A stretch of DNA of 64,000 nt from the NCBI GenBank assembly GCA_964551735.1, contig CAZKEF010000003.1, positions 219,505 to 283,504 on the forward strand, in the 5' to 3' direction. This DNA comes from DAOUAT01 sp964551735 (lineage in GTDB: Bacteria > Chloroflexota > Anaerolineae > CG2-30-64-16). Within the stretch, counting starts at the first letter, position 1. Each line of letters opens with the position of its first letter. The notes beneath the pieces are model-generated. The model ran no database searches. It saw nothing but the letters and a program-made list of their open reading frames with translations, and had not been told where the DNA came from. A program made the translations under genes and the position numbers. Below are positions 9,039 through 16,851 of this stretch, piece after piece.

Positions 9039-9101
9039 CACTGTAAACCGGAGGCTATTTTACCGCCTGGGCCCAGAATAGCCAAAAAACGCTCATCGCG
9101 G

Positions 9102-9569
9102 CTATTCCGGTTCATCCGTTTCCGCGGCCTCCTCCAGATGTTGGATCAGATCGGTATGGCCGATGATGCCGACCAGGCTGCCATCTTCAAGCACCGGTAC
9201 AGGATTCGCCTTGCTTTCCACCATCAGCGTTGCTACCACCTCCAGATCGTCGTCCGCGTTTACAGTCTTCACCGGCACGGTCATAATATCCCGCGCTGTG
9301 AGGCCCAGGATACGGCGGACGATCTCTCGGTAGTCGCGCTGGCCGCCAAGTGGGATATGTGCGTCCAATAGGGGCAGGTAACGCGGCATGTGCGGCCGCG
9401 CGTGCCGTGCGATCAGATCTATCTCCGTCACGATGCCGATAATCCGCCCGGCCTCAACCACCGGCGCGCCTGTGATGCCCAAGCGGCGGAAGGTGCGTGC
9501 GATCTGCCGGATGGGTGTGTCGGGGGTCAGCGTGACGACCTCGGTTGTCATGATGTCGCGAGCTTTCAT
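9102..9569 (-). CDS. CBS-domain pair protein
   Basis: 155 aa from the ATG at 9569, which follows GAGGAGG; longer upstream starts are less likely. Two tandem CBS domains cover most of the chain. The first begins at ARDIMTTEVVTLTPDTPIRQ and carries GITGAPVVEAGRIIGIVTEID. The second begins at ARDIMTVPVKTVNADDDLEV and carries PVPVLEDGSLVGIIGHTDLI. Such pairs bind adenine nucleotides and act as energy sensors. There is no catalytic domain, so its partner is unknown. Confidence 0.85.
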   Translation of the reverse strand: MKARDIMTTEVVTLTPDTPIRQIARTFRRLGITGAPVVEAGRIIGIVTEIDLIARHARPHMPRYLPLLDAHIPLGGQRDYREIVRRILGLTARDIMTVPVKTVNADDDLEVVATLMVESKANPVPVLEDGSLVGIIGHTDLIQHLEEAAETDEPE

Positions 9570-9728
9570 GGGCGCCTCCTCATTGGGTGTACGATGTCGG
9601 ATGTACGATGTGCGACGTTGAACGTGCTTGTGCCGTTTCCATTGTATCACAGGTGATGCGGATCGCGCGCAGCGATCGCGTTAGCGTGACCGATTTGGGA
9701 CATCGGTCACCTCCGCTGGTTGCATGGG

Positions 9729-10640
9729 TCAGAGAATGCTCAAGCCTGCGCAGAGGGAGGACATGGGCAAGCTGGCGACGTCATAGCCGGCTAACTGCCG
9801 CGGCGACTTGCCGCGGATGCGGGGTTGGGCGTCTTGGGAGAAGGGGGTGAAGCGGTAGAGCTGCTCGAAGACGGCCAGGTAGCGTTGCGCAGCGGTGGAC
9901 GACTCGAAGCCGCCTGCGTCACCGCCAGGGCATCCGCCAGCGGCAGGCGGACGTCAGTGGGCACGCCAGCGCTGCGCTCGCAGTGGGCCAGCAGCTGATG
10001 TCCGGGTGGGGGACGCCGAACCAGTGCGCCAGGTGCATTTCCCGCACAAACGGCGTGCGGCCATCCCGGGTGCGCCGGCCAGCCCGTTGCGGCCCCGGCC
10101 CATCCAGCAGCCCCAAGAACAGGATCGGCAACCGCAGCCGGAATGGATGGTCCCCGGTCACGGTCAACGTAAAGTGTCTACACAGGGCGGCCTGGTGGCT
10201 AGCATCCGGCTGGCGCGCAACCTGCACCCAGGGCTCGTCCCGCTCACAGACGGCGGCCGCCCACGCCGCACGCCCACATCGGCCCGTCTCCCGCCCCCTG
10301 GCGCTGCCAGCCCACCGGCACCTACCCGAGCAGCAACAGCCGCTGGGTTTGCCACAGCCCCCCATACATGCGCCGCCACAGCGCCCGGCTGCGCCACTGC
10401 GGCCACCCCACGCCACAGCCACACCCCACGCGGCCCCCAGCGCCTACTCCATTCCTAGGTAACCCATAACGCCAAGCTGCGCAGCACCACCGGCCGCCAA
10501 CTCGCCCGCAGATAATGCGCCAGCGCCGCCCGGGCGGCACCCAAGGGTCCTGCGCCAGCCAACCTCCCACCGCCATCCCCCAGGGGCGCCGGCCGCCTCA
10601 GCCCCGTCGACCCAACCGGCGCCACCCACCACCCCACCAC
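9729..10640 (-). pseudogene. Decayed, internally deleted transposase
   Basis: No intact gene fits the 9570-10886 interval. On the minus strand at about 9998-10090 a helix-turn-helix-like stretch is readable (RDGRTPFVREMHLAHWFGV). Directly after it, in another frame, is a transposase-like C-terminus, RYLAVFEQLYRFTPFSQDA ... GKSPRQLAGYDV, ending at a TGA at 9729. The catalytic core expected between them is missing. Upstream pieces (10100-10640) are Pro/Ala/Arg-rich and spread over several frames. It reads as a dead mobile element; the exact family is uncertain. Confidence 0.5.
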
Positions 10641-10886
10641 CTCGCCCGGCGGTTGCCCCAGCAGGCTCAGCAGCGCCAAGCCATGCAAGACGCTCCACGC
10701 CGGTTGATAATTTTAGTGTTTTGTGGTACCTTGCCTCGGCGCCAACCTTTCCGGTGTTGCTTTCTGCAAGGCACAGTATGTACCATTATCGGTCGGTTGG
10801 CTCAACCTCTGCTTGTCCCCAGCGTGTTACGCTCACCAAAAGACAGGCCGGCAGTGCGCCAAACACCGCCAGCCTGTCCGTTCCAA

Positions 10887-10959
<73 letters not shown>

Positions 10960-11000
10960 GACGGAAGTTGAGTATAGCATATCGGGCGGAGAAGGCAAAA

Positions 11001-11075
11001 CTGGATACTGGATATCCAGTATCCAGCATCTAGCTTCCAGCCACCAGCTCCTAGCTTCCAGCTTCCAGCATCTAG
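11001..11075. repeat. Palindromic and tandem intergenic repeat
   Basis: It begins with a perfect 26-bp palindrome, CTGGATACTGGAT followed by its reverse complement (11001-11026). Imperfect copies of the word CATCTAGCTTCCAG follow. It fills the space between tRNA-Lys and the GH1 gene. It could fold as a terminator for either side. Confidence 0.75.
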
Positions 11076-12406
11076 CCATACCCCGGCGCGACCTTCGCCA
11101 GCAGGCTCCGCGGCACGCCGTTAGCCTGCGCGATCCGGCTGTAGACGGCCGCGCTGGGGCGGGCGACGCGCGCGCCGGTGTCCGGGTCCAGCTCGATCAG
11201 CCCGAAGCGCAGGCTCCACCCCGCGGCCCACTCGAAGTTGTCCACCAGCGTCCAGTGGTAATACCCCCGCACATCTGCGCCCTCCTGGATCGCGCGCCAG
11301 ACCTCGGCCAGGTAGGTGGCCAGGAAGCGCGGCCGCACCTCGTCTTCCCGGTCGGGCAGGCCGTTCTCTGTGATGTAGATCGGCTTGCCGTAGGCCGCCA
11401 GCCGCTTGAGGGCCTGGTAGATGCCCCGGGGGTTGATTTCGCTGTACGGCTCGCCCTCGGGCGTGATCTCGCTGAGCTCGGCGTTGGGATCCATGAACTG
11501 CCGCGCGAAGAGCCCGCCTGGCCGCGCCGGGTCGAACGCGACGCGCACGGTGGTGTAGTAGTTCAGCCCGATGTAGTCGCTGGCGTCAATGAGTTGCGTG
11601 ACCCGCCCGCCCAGGCCGACCAGCGGGGTCAGGCGGCCGCGGGTGATGGCTTCCAGTATGGCGCGGTTCGCGGCCTGGTCCAGCAGCGCGGCCGCGCGGC
11701 GGTCGGCGGCGCTGGCCGGGTTCCCGGGCAGGAACAGGCGCATGTGGTGCGCCAGGCCAACCCGCGCATTGTTCTGCAGCCGGTGGATGGTGCGGTAGGC
11801 GCGGCCGTGAGCCAGCAGCATGTGGCGCAATACCATCAGGCCGCGCGGCAGGCTGTCCACACCGGGCGGGAAGGCGCCGCCCAGGTAGCCGCCGTGCGCG
11901 TAGACGATGGGTTCGTTGATCGTGCACCACAACGTCACCTGGTCACCCAACGCCTCGACCACGTGGGCCACGAAGCGCGAGAAGTAATCGGTGATCAGCG
12001 GGTTCTCCCAGCCGCCCAGAGCGGCCAGCCACAGCGGGTCGGTGAAATGGTGCAGGCTGACCATGGGCTCGATGCCGCGGGCGCGCAGCAGGCCGATCAT
12101 CTCGGCGTAGCGGCGCAGCGCGGCCGCATCGAAGACGCCCGGCTCCGGTTCGATGCGGCTCCACTCCACTGAGAGGCGCAGGCTGTTCAGCCCCAGGTCG
12201 GCCGCGCGGTCGAAGTCGGCCGCGGCGGTCTCCAGGTCCCACCAGCCGGTCGCCCGTCCGGCCGTAGCCCCTTCATGGATGCGGCCGGGCGCCTGTTCCC
12301 AGGCGGCCCATTGGTTGTTATGGTTGCCGCCCTCGTTCTGGTGTGCCGCCGTGGCCACGCCCCAGCGGAAGCCGTCGGGGAAGTGAAGGAGTGCGTTGTG
12401 TGTCAT
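11072..12406 (-). CDS. Glycoside hydrolase family 1 (beta-glucosidase-like)
   Basis: 444 aa, typical GH1 length. It cleaves terminal beta-linked glucosyl or galactosyl residues in the cytoplasm; no signal peptide is seen. The N-terminal signature is FPDGFRWGVATAAHQNEGG. The acid/base glutamate is E165 in CTINEP and the nucleophile is E347 in YITENG. Aromatic substrate-site residues are present in EWAAGWSLRFGL. It stands alone among nucleotide-metabolism genes with no sugar transporter nearby, so the natural substrate is open. Confidence 0.93.
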   Translation of the reverse strand: MTHNALLHFPDGFRWGVATAAHQNEGGNHNNQWAAWEQAPGRIHEGATAGRATGWWDLETAAADFDRAADLGLNSLRLSVEWSRIEPEPGVFDAAALRRYAEMIGLLRARGIEPMVSLHHFTDPLWLAALGGWENPLITDYFSRFVAHVVEALGDQVTLWCTINEPIVYAHGGYLGGAFPPGVDSLPRGLMVLRHMLLAHGRAYRTIHRLQNNARVGLAHHMRLFLPGNPASAADRRAAALLDQAANRAILEAITRGRLTPLVGLGGRVTQLIDASDYIGLNYYTTVRVAFDPARPGGLFARQFMDPNAELSEITPEGEPYSEINPRGIYQALKRLAAYGKPIYITENGLPDREDEVRPRFLATYLAEVWRAIQEGADVRGYYHWTLVDNFEWAAGWSLRFGLIELDPDTGARVARPSAAVYSRIAQANGVPRSLLAKVAPGYG

Positions 12407-12440
12407 GGTGTTACTCGGTCTTGCACGGGCGCCAGTCGGC

Positions 12441-12578
12441 CTGCGACAAGCTCAGGCCGACTGGCTTGGGGTCTTCAGACTCCAGCTCGGAGGGGGTCTG
12501 TGACCCCCGACCGCCGGTCACAGACCGGCTTGGAGCAGCGACCCTTCGACAGGCTCAGGCTGACTGGCTTGGGGTCTT
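12441..12578. repeat. Two direct copies of a 35-bp dispersed-type repeat
   Basis: Copies at 12441-12475 and 12544-12578 share CTGACTGGCTTGGGGTCTT-like sequence after a CGACARGCTCAGG core, with few differences. The core resembles a widespread intergenic word. Between them is GGGGGTCTGTGACCCCC, a short hairpin. No gene is seen in 12407-12599. Confidence 0.7.
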
Positions 12579-12599
12579 TCGGATAGGCTTTTTGCAGCG

Positions 12600-13049
12600 T
12601 CAGGCATGAAGCGTCTGGCCCCAATGCTGTAGCTCGACGCCCGCATCGCGCAGGAACGCGACTGCGTTTTCGTCTGGGTAATTCCCGGCATACACCACAC
12701 GCTTCAGGCCCGCGTTGATGATCATCTTGGCGCAGGTGAGGCACGGCTGGTGCGTCACGTAGATGGTGCCGCCGGCCACGCTGACGCCGTGCAGCGCGGC
12801 CTGGATGATCGCGTTCTGCTCCGCGTGCAGCGTGCGCACGCAGTGCCCGCCGATCATCAGGTGGCCGATCTCGTCGCAGTGCGGCAGCCCGGCCGGCGCG
12901 CCATTGTAGCCCGTGGTCAAGATCCGGCGATCCTTGACGATGATCGCGCCCACGCGCGCGCGGTCGCATGTGCCCCGCTGCGCCACTTGGCGGGTGATGT
13001 CCATGAAGTATTCGTCCCAGGAAGGGCGAGTATACGAGGTGTCTGACAT
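12600..13049 (-). CDS. dCMP deaminase family (ComEB-like) zinc deaminase
   Basis: 149 aa. It belongs to the cytidine/deoxycytidylate deaminase family and most likely converts dCMP to dUMP for thymidylate synthesis. The zinc site is H75-A-E77 with PCLTC (C103, C106), and E77 is the proton shuttle. The extra segment TGYNGAPAGLPHC is typical of dCMP deaminases and their ComEB relatives. It lies next to uracil phosphoribosyltransferase on the same strand, so a pyrimidine salvage pairing is plausible. Confidence 0.88.
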   Translation of the reverse strand: MSDTSYTRPSWDEYFMDITRQVAQRGTCDRARVGAIIVKDRRILTTGYNGAPAGLPHCDEIGHLMIGGHCVRTLHAEQNAIIQAALHGVSVAGGTIYVTHQPCLTCAKMIINAGLKRVVYAGNYPDENAVAFLRDAGVELQHWGQTLHA

Positions 13050-13124
13050 GACTGGCGCTCCAGTAGACCAGGATGAGAGACGAAAGACGAATCAGCGAAA
13101 GACGATTCAGCGAATGGCAATCCG

Positions 13125-13757
13125 TCACCCTGTGCCGAACTGCCGGTCGCCCGCATCGCCCAGGCCCGGCACGATGTAGCCGATGTCGTTCAGGCGTTCA
13201 TCTATCGCCGCCAGGTGGATAGGCACGTCAGGGTGCGCGCTGTGCAGTCGTTCCACGCCCTCGGGCGCGCCGATGATCCCGACGTACTTGACCCGCTGCG
13301 CGCCCCAGGTCTTCAGGATGTCCACGGTGGCTACGGCCGAGCCGCCGGTCGCCAGCATGGGATCCAGGATCAGGCACACCTGGACGGTGGGCGCCACAGG
13401 CAGTTTGTTGTAATACTGCACCGGCCGCAGCGTGCGCTCGTCGCGGAACAGGCCGATGTGCCACACCTCGGCGCCGGGCATCATCTCCCAGATGCCTTCC
13501 ACCATGCCCAGGCCCGCGCGCAAGATTGGCACCAGTCCAATCGCTTCGGTGAGCACGTGGCAGGGGGCCATGCCCATCGGGGTCTCCACGCTGCGCAGAG
13601 TCAGCCCCAGGTCGGCGGTGGCTTCGTAAGCCAGTAGGATCGAGATCTCGCGGATCAGCTCGCGGAATTTCTTTGGCTCGGTGCGCTTGTCGCGCAGGAT
13701 GGACAGCTTGTGTTGGATCAGTGGATGGCCGGAGACAAAGACGTTTTCACGCAACAT
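13125..13757 (-). CDS. upp: Uracil phosphoribosyltransferase
   Basis: 210 aa, the normal length. It makes UMP from uracil and PRPP. The PRPP loop is LILDPMLATGGSA (residues about 129-141). Further matches are PILRAGLGMVEG and the C-terminal uracil-binding GYIVPGLGDAGDRQFGT. GGAGG lies upstream of the ATG. It is followed by the dCMP deaminase gene 75 bp downstream; the gap holds GAAAGACGA-type short repeats. Confidence 0.96.
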   Translation of the reverse strand: MLRENVFVSGHPLIQHKLSILRDKRTEPKKFRELIREISILLAYEATADLGLTLRSVETPMGMAPCHVLTEAIGLVPILRAGLGMVEGIWEMMPGAEVWHIGLFRDERTLRPVQYYNKLPVAPTVQVCLILDPMLATGGSAVATVDILKTWGAQRVKYVGIIGAPEGVERLHSAHPDVPIHLAAIDERLNDIGYIVPGLGDAGDRQFGTG

Positions 13758-13792
13758 GGGGGATCATCCTCCTTCGATGATGGAATTGCGGC

Positions 13793-13835
13793 AAAAAAAG
13801 GGGCCAGGCCCCCAGGGTTCTGGGATGCCTGACCC
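13793..13835 (-). terminator. Rho-independent terminator after the DksA-like gene
   Basis: On the minus strand GGGTCAGGC pairs with GCCTGGCCC, and an inner CCCAG/CTGGG stem extends the hairpin. A run of seven T follows. It lies between the DksA-like stop (13885) and the upp start (13757). Confidence 0.85.
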
Positions 13836-13884
13836 GTTTCTCACGGCTTGGTGCATCGCGCAGGGGCGCGATGAAGGGTGGTGC

Positions 13885-14271
13885 TCATTGGATTTCCGGT
13901 TGCATGCGCGCCAGGAGCCCGCGCTTGATCAGCTTTTCGACCTCAACCTGGCAGGTGACGCATAGGGTCGCATCCGGCCGTACTTCCAGGCGTTCGGTGG
14001 GGATTTCCTCGCCGCACCGCTCGCAGACGCCGTATTTGCCCTTGTCGATAGCGCGCAGCGCGGCCTGGACGCTCGTTTGCTTAACCTCCAACTGGCTGAC
14101 CAGGGCGACGTTCTTTTCGCGTTCGATCAGATCGGGATCGCCTTCTTCGGCGTCCACATCCACTTCAACTTTGAGGGCCTCGCGCAAGCGTTCCAGTTCT
14201 CCTGCAATGCGCTCCTGCTCTTCCAGCAGTTTTCGTCGCTCCCGTGCGATAATGTGCTGTCGTGTCGGCAT
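13885..14271 (-). CDS. TraR/DksA-type zinc-finger regulator
   Basis: 128 aa from the ATG at 14271 (AGGAGAG upstream); longer in-frame starts would run through the promoter. The N-terminal half is a charged coiled coil (RRKLLEEQERIAGELERLRE). The C-terminus is a C4 finger, CERCGEEI ... CVTCQ. DksA relatives bind in the RNA polymerase secondary channel and act with ppGpp. The acidic coiled-coil tip differs from E. coli DksA, so direct functional equivalence is not assured. Confidence 0.85.
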   Translation of the reverse strand: MPTRQHIIARERRKLLEEQERIAGELERLREALKVEVDVDAEEGDPDLIEREKNVALVSQLEVKQTSVQAALRAIDKGKYGVCERCGEEIPTERLEVRPDATLCVTCQVEVEKLIKRGLLARMQPEIQ

Positions 14272-14338
14272 GGTATCTCTCCTCTGCACCGGCCCGGCAT
14301 TGCGTTCCGTCGATCGTTTCACGTCAAAAAGCTGTGCA

Positions 14339-14388
14339 TTTATACCACGGAACGCCGGTTGCGTCAATGTGCGCACAGTTGGTATAAT
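14339..14388. promoter_or_regulatory. Overlapping divergent promoters for the DksA-like gene and ruvB
   Basis: Plus strand: TTGCGT (14359-14364), 18-bp spacer, TATAAT (14383-14388), leading to ruvB. Minus strand: TTGACG (14367-14362), 17-bp spacer, TATAAA (14344-14339), leading to the DksA-like gene. The two -35 boxes overlap, so the promoters should compete for polymerase. Confidence 0.7.
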
Positions 14389-14471
14389 GACAGCCAACCC
14401 GCTCCTCGAAACCTCCGCGTAGCAGTGACATTGGGGGCGGGAGTTTTCGGGTAACAAGTTGAAAGGTAAGC

Positions 14472-15518
14472 ATGACCGAGACCGAGCGAACAATTGCACC
14501 GCAAAGCCGACCGGAAGAAGTCGTGGTTGACGCTGCCCTTCGGCCGCGCGCCCTGGCCGAGATGCTGGGCCAGGAACGCCTGCGCGAGAACCTGGGCATC
14601 TTGATCCAGGCCGCGCGGGCGCGCAACGAGCCATTGGATCATGTGCTGTTTTATGGCCCGCCGGGGCTGGGCAAGACCACGTTGGCGCATGTGTTAAGCA
14701 ACGAAATGGGCGTCGGCCTGAAGGTCACCGCCGGCCCGGCCATCGAGCGCGCCGGTGACCTGGCCGCGATCCTCACCAACCTGCGCGCGGGCGACATCCT
14801 GTTCATTGACGAGGTCCATCGCCTGGGCCGTGCGGTCGAAGAGGTGCTTTACCCGGCCATGGAAGACTTCGCCCTGGATATCGTCATCGGCAAGGGACCC
14901 AGCGCGCGCAACATCCGGCTCAAGCTGCCGCGTTTCACCCTGATCGGCGCCACCACCCGGCTGGCGTTGATGACTGCACCGCTGCGCGCCCGCTTCGGCG
15001 CGGTGTATCGCTTCGATTTTTACGACCTGCCGGCCATGGAGGCTATCGTGGCGCGGGCTGCGCGGCTATTGCAGGCGCCCATCACCCCCGATGGCATTGC
15101 CGAGATCGCGCGGCGCGGCCGGGGCACCCCGCGCGTGGCATTGCGCCTGCTCCGGCGCGCGCGGGACTACGCGCAGGTGCGCGGGGACGGCGCGATCACC
15201 GGCGAGCGCGCGGGCCAGGCGTTGGCGCTGTTGGACATCGATCCGCTGGGCCTGGACGCGCTGGATCGCGGGGTGTTGGGCCGCATCATCCGTGATTTCC
15301 GCGGCGGCCCTGTCGGTTTGGAGACCATCGCTGCGTCGCTGTCGGAGGAGCCCGACACCATCATGGACGTGGTCGAGCCCTACCTGCTCCAGCTCGGCTT
15401 CCTGGAGCGTACCCCGCGCGGCCGCGTGGCCACTCGTAAGGCCTACACACACCTGGGCGAGCCTTATCCCGAGGCCGGCGAGCAACCGGCGCTGTTTGAG
15501 CAAAACGGCAACGCATGA
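14472..15518 (+). CDS. ruvB: Holliday junction branch migration ATPase RuvB
   Basis: 348 aa, full length. It drives branch migration of Holliday junctions with RuvA. Walker A is GPPGLGKTT (residues 62-70) and Walker B is ILFIDEVH. Sensor 1 is IGATTR, the arginine-finger region is APLRARFG, and the C-terminal winged helix has TPRGRVATRKAYTHLG. Its stop overlaps the queA start by 4 bp, so the pair is co-translated. ruvA and ruvC are not in the window. Confidence 0.97.
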   Translation: MTETERTIAPQSRPEEVVVDAALRPRALAEMLGQERLRENLGILIQAARARNEPLDHVLFYGPPGLGKTTLAHVLSNEMGVGLKVTAGPAIERAGDLAAILTNLRAGDILFIDEVHRLGRAVEEVLYPAMEDFALDIVIGKGPSARNIRLKLPRFTLIGATTRLALMTAPLRARFGAVYRFDFYDLPAMEAIVARAARLLQAPITPDGIAEIARRGRGTPRVALRLLRRARDYAQVRGDGAITGERAGQALALLDIDPLGLDALDRGVLGRIIRDFRGGPVGLETIAASLSEEPDTIMDVVEPYLLQLGFLERTPRGRVATRKAYTHLGEPYPEAGEQPALFEQNGNA

Positions 15519-16630
15519 AGACCAGCGACTTCGACTACCACCTCCCTCCTGATCTGATCGCCCAGACCCCCATCGAGCCGCGCGATGCCTCCCGGCTGCT
15601 GGTGCTGGATCGCGCCAGCGGGGAGATCAGGCACCGCGTTTTCAGCGATATCCTGGATTACCTGCGGCCCGGCGACCTGCTTGTGGGCAACGACAGTCGT
15701 GTCATTCCCGCGCGTTTGCACGGGGTCAAACCGACGGGCGGCGCGGTGGAGATCTTTCTGTTGCGGCCAACACCCCTCGCCCCCCTCGCGACGGAGGAGG
15801 GGGCTGGGGTGGGTGCCACCTGGGAATGCCTGGTCGGCGGCAAGGGGCTGCGCCCGGGCGTGCAGGTGCGCATCAACACCGCGAGACCTGTCAGGTCTGA
15901 AGCTACCGCCACCATCCTGGCCGAAACCGAGACCGGCAGTCGGATCATCGCGTTCGATCCCCCTGTAGACGAATGGCTGTGGGACGTCGGCGACGTGCCG
16001 CTGCCGCCCTACATCCATGAGCCGCTGGCCGATCCGGAGCGCTACCAGACCGTTTACAGCCGGATCGATGGCTCGGTGGCGTCCTCCACCGCCGGGTTGC
16101 ACTTCACGCCGGAGCTGTTGCTGGCTGCGCGGGCACGGGGGGTCGGCCTGGCGTTCGTCACCCTGCACATCGGGCTGGATACTTTCCGGCCGGTGCAGGC
16201 CGAGGAGGTCGAGCAGCACCAGATCCACCGCGAGTGGGCTGAGCTGTCCGCAGAGGCCGCGCGGGCGATCAACGAGACGAAGTTGTCGGGCGGCCGGGTG
16301 ATCGCTGTCGGCACGACGGTGGTGCGCACAGTGGAGAGCGCGGCCAAGATCGCGTTGGGCTTCCGGCCGTGCGACGATGTGCCCCCAGGAGCGGTGTGCG
16401 GCTGGCAGCGGGTGGCTGCGTTCGCGGGCGAGACCGATCTGTTCATCCGGCCCGGCCACCTCTTCCGCGCGGTGGATGTGATGATCACGAACTTCCACCT
16501 GCCTCGCTCCACCCTGCTGATGCTGGTGAGCGCGTTCGCGGGGAAGGCGTTGATTGACCGGGCGTACGCCGAGGCTATTCGAGAGCGGTATCGGTTTTAC
16601 AGCTTTGGGGATGCCATGGTGATCTTGTGA
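15515..16630 (+). CDS. queA: tRNA preQ1(34) S-adenosylmethionine ribosyltransferase-isomerase
   Basis: 371 aa. It transfers the ribosyl part of SAM to preQ1 in tRNA, making epoxyqueuosine. Typical motifs are DYHLPPDLIAQTPIEPRDAS at the N-terminus, TAGLHFTPELL, FVTLHIGLDTFRPV and VTNFHLPRSTL. Compared with usual QueA the domain around residues 86-130 is longer. It carries PLAPLATEEGAGVGA and TARPVRSE, both encoded by repeat-like DNA (15771-15815 and 15884-15898). The reading frame stays open, so the enzyme is probably functional. Confidence 0.95.
   Translation: MKTSDFDYHLPPDLIAQTPIEPRDASRLLVLDRASGEIRHRVFSDILDYLRPGDLLVGNDSRVIPARLHGVKPTGGAVEIFLLRPTPLAPLATEEGAGVGATWECLVGGKGLRPGVQVRINTARPVRSEATATILAETETGSRIIAFDPPVDEWLWDVGDVPLPPYIHEPLADPERYQTVYSRIDGSVASSTAGLHFTPELLLAARARGVGLAFVTLHIGLDTFRPVQAEEVEQHQIHREWAELSAEAARAINETKLSGGRVIAVGTTVVRTVESAAKIALGFRPCDDVPPGAVCGWQRVAAFAGETDLFIRPGHLFRAVDVMITNFHLPRSTLLMLVSAFAGKALIDRAYAEAIRERYRFYSFGDAMVIL
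15771..15815. repeat. GC-rich palindrome-like repeat inserted in frame in queA
   Basis: The DNA reads as CCCCTCGC ... GAGGAGGGGGCTGGGGT, a C-rich arm then a G-rich arm. It encodes residues with no counterpart in ordinary QueA. It looks like an intergenic-type repeat captured within the gene. Confidence 0.55.
15884..15898. repeat. Short perfect palindrome AGACCTG-T-CAGGTCT within queA
   Basis: A 7-bp inverted repeat around a single base, in frame within queA. Its CCTGTCAGG core resembles the CCTGTCAAAACC words that flank the mevalonate block (1399-1412 and 5184-5197). Confidence 0.5.
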
Positions 16631-16660
16631 TCTAGGGGCACGGCTGCGCGTCTACCCCCC

Positions 16661-16714
16661 AACATAACACAACACGGGAAGGCGAAGATCCACCTTCCCG
16701 TGTTGTGTTATGTT
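16661..16714. terminator. Perfect 22-bp stem hairpin after queA
   Basis: The left arm is at 16661-16682 (AACATAACACAACACGGG then AAGG) and the exact reverse complement is at 16693-16714. The loop is 10 nt. The arm ends in A/T-rich sequence on both strands, so it can act in both directions between convergent genes. Confidence 0.8.
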
Positions 16715-16738
16715 GTTCAGACAATCGTCTGGGTTCAG

Positions 16739-16782
16739 GACTTTAGCCGGTCATCTTCACAACCGGGCAACTGGCTAAAGTC
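16739..16782. repeat. Inverted repeat GACTTTAGCC / GGCTAAAGTC
   Basis: Perfect 10-bp arms at 16739-16748 and 16773-16782 enclose an inner CCGGT/ACCGG pair. It sits between two strong hairpins in the convergent intergenic region and looks like a small REP-type element. Confidence 0.6.
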
Positions 16783-16800
16783 TCTGTGTCGGATCATGGT

Positions 16801-16841
16801 CTGGCCTGCCGCGACCGCGCTGAGCGGTCGCGGCAGGCCAG
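16801..16841 (-). terminator. Perfect 18-bp stem hairpin after the giant protease-nucleotidase gene
   Basis: CTGGCCTGCCGCGACCGC (16801-16818), the loop GCTGA, then the exact reverse complement (16824-16841). It begins 10 bp beyond the stop of the minus-strand gene. No T-tract follows, so termination efficiency is uncertain. Confidence 0.65.
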
Positions 16842-16851
16842 GGTTCAGCAG

